From: Gammaproteobacteria bacterium | GTDB taxonomy: Bacteria; Pseudomonadota; Gammaproteobacteria; Burkholderiales; Rhodocyclaceae | Direction: 5' to 3' | Assembly: GCA_029289265.1 (NCBI GenBank) | Contig: JARFTX010000011.1 | Span: 1 to 64,000, forward strand | DNA: 64,000 nt | Shown here: positions 57,796 through 64,000 of the stretch, in pieces | Layout of the letters: each line of letters starts with the position of its first letter | Numbering within the stretch: the first letter of the stretch is position 1 | The notes under the pieces: model-generated | The model's database searches: none | Told to the model about the DNA's origin: nothing | What the model saw: the letters and a program-made list of their open reading frames with translations, nothing else | Translations under genes and position numbers: made by a program

Positions 57796-59589
57796 GTGAG
57801 CGTCGCGAAACGTACTTTTGATGCGGTCATCGTGGGGGCCGGCGGTGCCGGTCTGCGCGCGGCCCTGCAACTCTCCGAGGCGGGCCTGAAGACCGCCGTC
57901 CTGACCAAGGTGTTCCCGACCCGCTCGCACACCGTCGCCGCCCAGGGCGGCGTGGCGGCCTCGCTCGGCAACTCGACCGAGGACAACTGGCACTGGCACA
58001 TGTACGACACCGTCAAGGGGTCGGACTGGCTGGGCGATCAGGACGCGATCGAGTTCATGTGCCGCAAGGCCAACGAGGTCGTGGTCGAGCTCGAGCACTA
58101 CGGCATGCCGTTCGACCGCACCGACAACGGCAAGATCTACCAGCGCCCCTTCGGCGGCCACTCGCAGAACTACGGCCAGGCGCCGGTCTCGCGCTCGTGC
58201 GCCGCGGCCGACCGCACCGGCCACGCGATGCTGCACGCGCTCTACCAGCGCAACGTGCGGGCCAACACGCAGTTCTTCGTCGAGTGGATGGCGCTCGACC
58301 TGATCCGGGACGCCGATGGCGACGTGCTGGGCGTCACCGCGCTCGAGATGGAAACCGGCGAAGTGTGCATCTTCCACGCCAAGGCGACGATCTTTGCGAC
58401 CGGCGGGGCGGGCCGCATCTACTACAGCTCCACCAACGCCTTCATCAACACCGGTGACGGCGTCGGCATGGCCGCGCGGGCCGGCATTCCGCTCGAGGAC
58501 ATGGAGTTCTGGCAGTTCCACCCGACCGGCGTGGCCGGCGCGGGCGTGCTGATCACCGAAGGGGTGCGAGGCGAAGGCGGCATCCTCAGGAATGCCAGCG
58601 GCGAGCGCTTCATGGAGCGCTACGCGCCCAACCTCAAGGACCTCGCCTCGCGCGACGTCGTCTCGCGCGCGATGACCACCGAGATCAACGAGGGCCGTGG
58701 CTGCGGGCCGGACAAGGACTACGTGCTGCTCGACATCACGCACCTCGCGCCCGAGACCATCATGAAGCGGCTGCCCGGCATCCGCGAGATCTCGATCCAG
58801 TTTGCCGGCGTCGACCCGATCAAGGAGCCGATCCCGGTGGTGCCGACCTGCCACTACCAGATGGGCGGCATCCCGACCAACTACAAGGGTCAGGTGGTCG
58901 TGCCCAAGGACGGCGAGCCGAACAGCCCGGTGGCCGGCTTTTACGCCGCCGGCGAATGCGCCTGCGCGTCTGTGCACGGCGCGAACCGCCTCGGCACCAA
59001 CTCGCTGCTCGACCTGCTGGTGTTCGGCAAGTCGGCCGGTGAAACCGTGGTCGAGGACATCGCGGTCGGCAATCTGTCGCTCAAGCCGCTGCCGGCCGAC
59101 GCGGCCGACGCCTCGCTCGCGCGTATTGCCCGCCTCGAAGGCCAGACCAACGGCGAGAGCGTGCACGAGGTCGGCCTCGCGATGCGCCGCACCATGCAGA
59201 AGCACGCCGGCGTGTTCCGCTTCGACGGCCTGCTGAAGGAAGGCGTGACCGCAATCCTCGAAGTTGCCGAACGCGCCCAGCGCACCGAGATCAAGGACAA
59301 GTCCAAGGTCTGGAACACGGCCCGGGTCGAGGCGCTCGAGCTCGACAACCTGATCGAGGTTGCCAAGGCGACGATGATCTCGGCGGAGGCCCGCAAGGAA
59401 TCGCGCGGCGCCCACGTGCGCGACGACGCCCCGGATACACCGGAATTCCCCAACGGTCGCAACGACAACGAGTGGCTCAAGCACACGCTGTGGTACCGCG
59501 ACGGCAATCGCCTCGACTACAAGCCGGTGACGCTCAAGCCGCTGTCGCACGACGTCGATCCGATCGCGCTGGCCAAGCGCACCTATTGA
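57796..59589 (+). CDS. sdhA: Succinate dehydrogenase flavoprotein subunit
   Basis: A 597-aa FAD-linked catalytic subunit, succinate to fumarate. The FAD fold starts AVIVGAGGAGLRAALQL; the covalent FAD attachment His45 is in TRSHTVAAQGG; active-site segments are HPTGVAGAGVLITEGVRGEG and GANRLGTNSLLDLLVFG. The start is GTG at 57796, eight bases after GGAGG; GTG at 57781 and TTG at 57790 are in frame but less well placed. It follows sdhD by two bases. Maturation probably needs SdhE at the end of the operon. Confidence 0.97.
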   Translation: MSVAKRTFDAVIVGAGGAGLRAALQLSEAGLKTAVLTKVFPTRSHTVAAQGGVAASLGNSTEDNWHWHMYDTVKGSDWLGDQDAIEFMCRKANEVVVELEHYGMPFDRTDNGKIYQRPFGGHSQNYGQAPVSRSCAAADRTGHAMLHALYQRNVRANTQFFVEWMALDLIRDADGDVLGVTALEMETGEVCIFHAKATIFATGGAGRIYYSSTNAFINTGDGVGMAARAGIPLEDMEFWQFHPTGVAGAGVLITEGVRGEGGILRNASGERFMERYAPNLKDLASRDVVSRAMTTEINEGRGCGPDKDYVLLDITHLAPETIMKRLPGIREISIQFAGVDPIKEPIPVVPTCHYQMGGIPTNYKGQVVVPKDGEPNSPVAGFYAAGECACASVHGANRLGTNSLLDLLVFGKSAGETVVEDIAVGNLSLKPLPADAADASLARIARLEGQTNGESVHEVGLAMRRTMQKHAGVFRFDGLLKEGVTAILEVAERAQRTEIKDKSKVWNTARVEALELDNLIEVAKATMISAEARKESRGAHVRDDAPDTPEFPNGRNDNEWLKHTLWYRDGNRLDYKPVTLKPLSHDVDPIALAKRTY

Positions 59590-59608
59590 GCGCCGGAGAA
59601 ATCACGAA

Positions 59609-60319
59609 ATGACCAAGCGTACCGTTCAATTCAAGATCTACCGTTACGACCCCGATCGCGACGAAAAGCCCTACATGCAGGACATCTCGGTCGAGCTCGA
59701 GGCTTCCGACAAGAAGCTGCTCGACGCGCTGGTGCGGCTCAAGGCCAAGGACGACTCGCTGTCGTTCCGGCGCTCGTGCCGCGAGGGCGTGTGTGGCTCG
59801 GACGCGATGAACATCAACGGCAAGAACGGCCTGGCGTGCCTGACCGACATCGACAAGGTCGCCCAGCCCATCGTGCTGCGTCCGCTGCCCGGGCTGCCGG
59901 TCATCCGCGACCTGATCGTCGACATGACCCAGTTCTTCAAGCAGTACCACTCGATCAAGCCGTATCTGATCAACAACGATCCGCCGCCGGAGCGCGAGCG
60001 GCTGCAGTCGCCCGACGACCGTGAGGAGCTCAACGGCCTCTACGAGTGCATCCTGTGCGCCTGCTGCTCGACCTCGTGCCCGTCGTTCTGGTGGAACCCG
60101 GACAAGTTCGTCGGTCCGGCGGGGCTGCTCGCGGCCTACCGCTTCCTGGCGGATACGCGCGACCAGGCGACCAACGAGCGCCTCGACAATCTCGAGGACC
60201 CGTATCGCCTGTTCCGCTGCCACAGCATCATGAACTGCGTCGACGTCTGTCCGAAGAGCCTGAACCCGACGCGGGCGATCGGCAAGATCAAGGACATGAT
60301 GGTGGCGCGGGCGGTATGA
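59609..60319 (+). CDS. sdhB: Succinate dehydrogenase iron-sulfur subunit
   Basis: A 236-aa electron-transfer subunit. The [2Fe-2S] cysteines are in CREGVCGSDAMNINGKNGLAC-like spacing near residue 55, and the [4Fe-4S] and [3Fe-4S] cysteines in CILCACCSTSCPSFWW, CHSIMNCVDVCPK. It ends KIKDMMVARAV, and its stop overlaps sdhE as ATGA. Confidence 0.97.
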   Translation: MTKRTVQFKIYRYDPDRDEKPYMQDISVELEASDKKLLDALVRLKAKDDSLSFRRSCREGVCGSDAMNINGKNGLACLTDIDKVAQPIVLRPLPGLPVIRDLIVDMTQFFKQYHSIKPYLINNDPPPERERLQSPDDREELNGLYECILCACCSTSCPSFWWNPDKFVGPAGLLAAYRFLADTRDQATNERLDNLEDPYRLFRCHSIMNCVDVCPKSLNPTRAIGKIKDMMVARAV

Positions 60320-60552
60320 CGATTGACCGGAAGCGCGTGCTCTGGCAGTGCCGCAGGGCCCTGCTGGAGCTCGACCTGGTGCTTGCGCGCTTCCTCGAGC
60401 GGGACTTCGATCGGCTGGACGAGGAGACACTGGCCGATCTCGAGGATCTGCTGCGCTGTGAGGACCACGAGCTGTGGGCGATGGTCAATGGGAGTGCTCC
60501 ATGCGCGAAGGAGCGCTGGCGCGGGGTGCTCGGGCTGCTGCGGCAGTCCTGA
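60316..60552 (+). CDS. sdhE: Succinate dehydrogenase assembly factor (FAD attachment)
   Basis: A 78-aa helical protein that promotes covalent flavin attachment to SdhA in related bacteria. The family block is LWQCRRALLELDLVLARFLE; the RGxxE motif reads RALLE here (Arg14, Ala15, Glu18). The rest, DEETLADLEDLLRCEDHELW, matches the family well. ATG overlaps the sdhB stop, so it is made with the enzyme. It is placed between sdhB and gltA, as in other betaproteobacteria. Confidence 0.93.
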   Translation: MTIDRKRVLWQCRRALLELDLVLARFLERDFDRLDEETLADLEDLLRCEDHELWAMVNGSAPCAKERWRGVLGLLRQS

Positions 60553-60616
60553 GCAGGCCGCGCGGGCAGGGCAGGGAGCTGTTAGTTGAAACAGGCAAGC
60601 AAACAAGGGATGACCT

Positions 60617-61912
60617 ATGAGCACTGAACGTACTGCAACGCTTACGCTGGATGGCAAGTCGTACGAGTTTCCGGTGATGACCGGAACCCACGGCAACGAC
60701 GTCATCGATATTCGCACCCTGGGCGCCAAGACCGGCCTGTTCACCTACGACTCCGGCTTCCTGTCGACCGCGAGCTGCAAGTCGTCGATCACCTTTATCG
60801 ACGGCGACAAGGGCGAGCTGCTCTATCGCGGCTATCCGATCGAGCAACTCGCCGAGAAGTGCAGCTTCCTCGAAGTGGCCTACCTGCTGAAGAACGGCGA
60901 GTTGCCCAACCGCCAGCAGAAGACCGAGTTCGAGTCGGTGATCAAGAATCACACGATGTTGCACGACCAGATCAACAAGTTCTATTCGGGCTTCCGCCGC
61001 GACGCGCACCCGATGGCGGTGATGGTCGGGGTGGTCGGCGCGCTGTCGGCGTTCTACCACGAGGCCATGGACTTCTCCGACGCCGAGCACCGCAATATCT
61101 CGATCAACCGGCTGATCGCCAAGCTGCCGACGATCGTCGCAATGGCCTACAAGTACAACATGGGCCAGCCGTTCATGTACCCGAGGAACGACCTCGACTA
61201 CACGGCGAACTTCATGCACATGATGTTCGGCACCCCGTGCGAGGAGTACAAGCCCAATCCGGTGCTGGTGCGCGCGCTCGACGTGATCTTCACCCTGCAC
61301 GCCGACCACGAGCAGAATGCCTCGACCTCGACGGTGCGGCTTGCCGGCTCGTCCGGTGCCAACCCGTTCGCCTGCATCTCGGCCGGCATTGCCTGCCTGT
61401 GGGGCCCGGCGCACGGCGGCGCGAACGAGGCCTGCCTCAACATGCTGGAAGAGATCGGCGACGTCTCGCGCGTCGGCGAGTACATCAAGCGCGCCAAGGA
61501 CAAGAACGACAGCTTCAAGCTGATGGGCTTCGGCCATCGCGTCTACAAGAACTTCGACCCGCGCGCCAAGCTCATGGGCAAGGTGTGCACCGAAGTGCTC
61601 GGCGAACTGGGCCTGGAAAACGACCGGCTGTTCAAGCTTGCGAAGGAACTCGAGAAGATCGCCCTCGAGGATCCGTACTTCGTCGAGAAGAAGCTCTACC
61701 CGAACGTCGACTTCTATTCGGGCATCGTGCAGAAGGCGCTGGGCATCCCGACCTCGATGTTCACCTGCATCTTCGCGCTCGCGCGCACGGTCGGCTGGAT
61801 CACCCAGTGGGAGGAGATGATCACCGATCCCGAGTACAAGATCGGGCGTCCGCGCCAGCTCTACACGGGCGCGGCTCGCCGTGACGTTCCGGCGCTGTCG
61901 GCGCGCGCGTAA
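60617..61912 (+). CDS. gltA: Citrate synthase (type II, hexameric)
   Basis: A 431-aa TCA entry enzyme. Catalytic motifs are [19 protein letters not shown] (His) and [19 protein letters not shown] (His), with [18 protein letters not shown] containing the Asp. It also has the N-terminal allosteric domain with [20 protein letters not shown], typical of NADH-inhibited Gram-negative enzymes. A 64-bp gap from sdhE with AGGGATGACC before the ATG. A hairpin follows the stop. Confidence 0.97.
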   Translation: MSTERTATLTLDGKSYEFPVMTGTHGNDVIDIRTLGAKTGLFTYDSGFLSTASCKSSITFIDGDKGELLYRGYPIEQLAEKCSFLEVAYLLKNGELPNRQQKTEFESVIKNHTMLHDQINKFYSGFRRDAHPMAVMVGVVGALSAFYHEAMDFSDAEHRNISINRLIAKLPTIVAMAYKYNMGQPFMYPRNDLDYTANFMHMMFGTPCEEYKPNPVLVRALDVIFTLHADHEQNASTSTVRLAGSSGANPFACISAGIACLWGPAHGGANEACLNMLEEIGDVSRVGEYIKRAKDKNDSFKLMGFGHRVYKNFDPRAKLMGKVCTEVLGELGLENDRLFKLAKELEKIALEDPYFVEKKLYPNVDFYSGIVQKALGIPTSMFTCIFALARTVGWITQWEEMITDPEYKIGRPRQLYTGAARRDVPALSARA

Positions 61913-61960
61913 CGCTTCCATGCCGGAGACGGGCCGGGAGCGGATCGTAGCGTAAGCGCC

Positions 61961-61994
61961 GCGGGATGATCGCAAGTCGCGGTCATCCCGCTTT
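61961..61994 (+). terminator. Hairpin terminator after gltA
   Basis: Stem GCGGGATGATCGC / GCGGTCATCCCGC (13 bp, one G-T pair) with a 5-base loop, followed by TTT. The T-run is short, so some read-through into sucA is likely. Confidence 0.65.
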
Positions 61995-62074
61995 CGCATC
62001 CGTTGCCGGCCTCCCCCGATTCAGCTCCGCCCATTGCCGATAGCCTTGACGAAACGCCTATAGGTGGCACCGCC

Positions 62075-64000
62075 ATGATGAAAGAAAAGATGTCCACATC
62101 CTACCTGTTCGGCAGCAACGCGCCGTTCGTGGAGGAGCTCTACGAGAACTATCTCGCCGACCCGGCCTCGGTGCCCGAGGCCTGGCGCGCCTATTTCGAC
62201 AACCTGCAGAATCAGGCCGGTGCTGCGGTGCGCGACGTGGCGCACGGTCCGGTCATCGAGGCGTTTGCCCAGATGGCGAAGCAAGGGCGCGTGCGCACGG
62301 CCCCCGGCGACGACGATCGCCGTCAGGTCAGCACGCTGCAGTTGATCAATGCCTACCGCTTTCTCGGCAACCGCTGGGCCAACCTCGATCCGCTCAAGCG
62401 CACCGAGCGTCCGGAGATCGCCGAACTCGAGCCCTCGTTCTACGGTTTCACCGAAGCGGATCTCAACAAGCGCTTCAACGTCGGCTCCTTCCACGCCTTC
62501 TCCGACAGCCACGCCACGCTGCGCGAGATCCTCGAAGCTCTGCGTCAGACCTACTGCGGCTCGATCGGCTCCGAATACATGTACATGTCGGACATCGGCC
62601 AGAAGCGCTGGATCCAGAGCCGCCTCGAGAGCATCCGCGCGACCCCGCGTTTCTCGGCCGAGACCAAGAAGCGCATCCTCGAGCGCGCCACGGCGGCCGA
62701 GACGCTGGAACGTTACCTGCACACCCGCTACGTCGGCCAGAAGCGCTTCTCGCTCGAAGGCGGCGAGTCGGCGATCGTCGCGATGGATGAAGTCATCCGC
62801 GTGGCGGGCAGCCTCGGCACCCAGGAAGTCGTGATCGGCATGGCGCACCGCGGCCGCCTCAACGTCCTCGTCAACACGCTCGGGAAATCGCCCCAGATGC
62901 TGTTCTCCGAGTTCGAGGGCAAGGCTGCCTCCGACCTCTCGGCCGGCGACGTCAAGTACCACATGGGCTTCTCCAGCGACGTGATGACCCCGGGCGGGCC
63001 GATGCACCTCACGCTCGCGTTCAACCCGTCTCACCTCGAGATCATCAACCCGGTCGTCGCGGGCTCCGTCTTCGCCCGGCAGGTTCGCCGCGAAGATACC
63101 AACAAGGATCAGGTCCTCGCTGTGCTGATTCACGGTGACGCCGCGGTCGCCGGGCAGGGCGTCAATCAGGAGATGCTGAACTTCTCGCAGACGCGCGGCT
63201 ACGGCACCGGCGGCACCGTGCACATCGTCGTGAACAACCAGATCGGCTTCACGACCTCGGATCCGCGCGACTACCGCTCCTCGCTCTACTGCACCGACAT
63301 CTTCAAGATGGTCGAGGCGCCGATCTTCCACGTCAATGGCGACGACCCCGAGGCGGTCGCGCTGGTTACGGCGCTCGCGGTCGAGTTCCGCAAGGAGTTC
63401 AAGAAGGACGTGGTGATCGACCTGATCTGCTACCGCAAGCTCGGCCACAACGAGCAGGACGAGCCGATGGTCACGCAGCCGCTGATGTACAGCAAGATCG
63501 CCAAGCATCCAGGCACCCGCAAGATCTACGCCGACCGCCTGGTGGCCGAGGGCACGATTGGCACCGACGAGCCGGATACGATGATCAAGGAGTACCGCGA
63601 GCATCTGGACCGCGGCGAGTTGCTCTACAACCCGGTCCTGTCCGGCCACAGCAGCAAGTACGCGGTGGACTGGAGCCCGTACATCGGCCAGCCCTACACG
63701 GATCAAGCCGACACCCGCATTCCGGTGCAGGAGATCGCTCGGCTTTCCGAGCGACTCACCGACATTCCCGAGAACTTCACCCTGCATCCGCGCGTGAAGA
63801 AGATCATCGACGACCGCGTCGCCATGGGTCGGGGCGATCTGCCGCTCGACTGGGGCATGGGCGAGAACCTGGCCTATGCGAGCCTCGTTGCCCAAGGCTA
63901 CGGCGTGCGCATCTCGGGTGAGGACGTCGGCCGTGGCACCTTCTTCCATCGCCATGCGGTGCTGCACGACCAGAAGCGCGAGCGCTGGGACCACGGCATC
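62075..64000 (+). CDS. sucA: 2-oxoglutarate dehydrogenase E1 component, 3' end beyond window
   Basis: Thiamine diphosphate-dependent first subunit of the 2-oxoglutarate dehydrogenase complex. 642 codons are present of a protein usually about 940-960 aa. The N-terminus has SYLFGSNAPFVEELYENYL (E2-binding region) and then SDIGQKRWIQSRLE. The ThDP site is HGDAAVAGQGVNQEMLNFSQ with VNNQIGFTT; GMAHRGRLNVLVN is the substrate region. The last part ISGEDVGRGTFFHRHAV starts the pyrimidine domain. Start ATG 62075 has GGTGG eight bases upstream; ATG 62078 and 62090 are alternatives. It follows gltA across a 162-bp gap. Confidence 0.97.
   Translation, partial: MMKEKMSTSYLFGSNAPFVEELYENYLADPASVPEAWRAYFDNLQNQAGAAVRDVAHGPVIEAFAQMAKQGRVRTAPGDDDRRQVSTLQLINAYRFLGNRWANLDPLKRTERPEIAELEPSFYGFTEADLNKRFNVGSFHAFSDSHATLREILEALRQTYCGSIGSEYMYMSDIGQKRWIQSRLESIRATPRFSAETKKRILERATAAETLERYLHTRYVGQKRFSLEGGESAIVAMDEVIRVAGSLGTQEVVIGMAHRGRLNVLVNTLGKSPQMLFSEFEGKAASDLSAGDVKYHMGFSSDVMTPGGPMHLTLAFNPSHLEIINPVVAGSVFARQVRREDTNKDQVLAVLIHGDAAVAGQGVNQEMLNFSQTRGYGTGGTVHIVVNNQIGFTTSDPRDYRSSLYCTDIFKMVEAPIFHVNGDDPEAVALVTALAVEFRKEFKKDVVIDLICYRKLGHNEQDEPMVTQPLMYSKIAKHPGTRKIYADRLVAEGTIGTDEPDTMIKEYREHLDRGELLYNPVLSGHSSKYAVDWSPYIGQPYTDQADTRIPVQEIARLSERLTDIPENFTLHPRVKKIIDDRVAMGRGDLPLDWGMGENLAYASLVAQGYGVRISGEDVGRGTFFHRHAVLHDQKRERWDHGI

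Overview
This is a GC-rich chromosomal window from a betaproteobacterium, most likely a Rhodocyclales relative of Azoarcus, Aromatoleum or Thauera. I infer this from gene content and order: an mdh / GntR regulator / sdhCDAB-sdhE-gltA-odhA block, an acnA-acnB pair, the pcnB-deoxynucleoside kinase-panB-panC order, and a sigma factor-DUF3619-DUF3106-RDD cluster. No 16S gene or marker phylogeny is available here to confirm it. Coding density is about 90 percent. I see no rRNA, tRNA, insertion sequence, prophage or CRISPR array. Many genes start with GTG or TTG behind a good Shine-Dalgarno sequence, and I corrected starts on that basis.

Layout. 1-2132: acetolactate synthase subunits (minus strand). 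2243-4103: a compact ECF sigma factor, membrane protein, periplasmic 18-residue-repeat protein and RDD protein cluster. 4271-10080: P2-type cation ATPase and aminopeptidase N. 10121-16338: mostly minus-strand housekeeping genes (CBS protein, panC, panB, deoxynucleoside kinase, pcnB, HAD phosphatase, hda), ending with the AI-2E family permease to 17429. 17579-23039: purM, then an RND efflux adaptor and pump. 23145-27482: small membrane protein, miaA, YqaA-like and CobD-like membrane proteins, thiolase. 27819-30202: circularly permuted ATP-grasp and alpha-E protein pair. 30313-32982: large PAS-GGDEF-EAL protein. 33293-39993: rsgA, M48 protease, orn, glycosyltransferase-pgi, rpmE. 40184-43207: TrmB-like methyltransferase, two cysteine-cluster (YkgJ) proteins, Ap4A phosphorylase-like protein, S4 protein. 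43305-46304: RCK-domain potassium channel, DUF6394 and DUF502 membrane proteins.

The last 17.5 kb is a TCA-cycle region. acnA and acnB diverge from a shared intergenic region; mdh and a GntR/UTRA regulator diverge from another; sdhCDAB, sdhE, gltA and sucA (odhA) follow. Both divergent regions contain nearly the same AT-rich inverted repeat (GTCTTATAnAAGAC type) placed at promoters. The simplest reading is that the GntR protein controls its own gene, mdh and the aconitases as one regulon. An adenylate cyclase-FHA protein that may be translated from a leaderless mRNA, infA, and a CitE-like lyase lie between these blocks.

I found no dramatic new system. The best leads are the predicted TCA operator, the sigma/DUF3619/DUF3106 envelope cluster with its exact 18-residue repeats, the TrmB-like enzyme with a changed active-site motif next to a cysteine-cluster protein, and several active-site substitutions (IlvI, SdhE, P-type ATPase).
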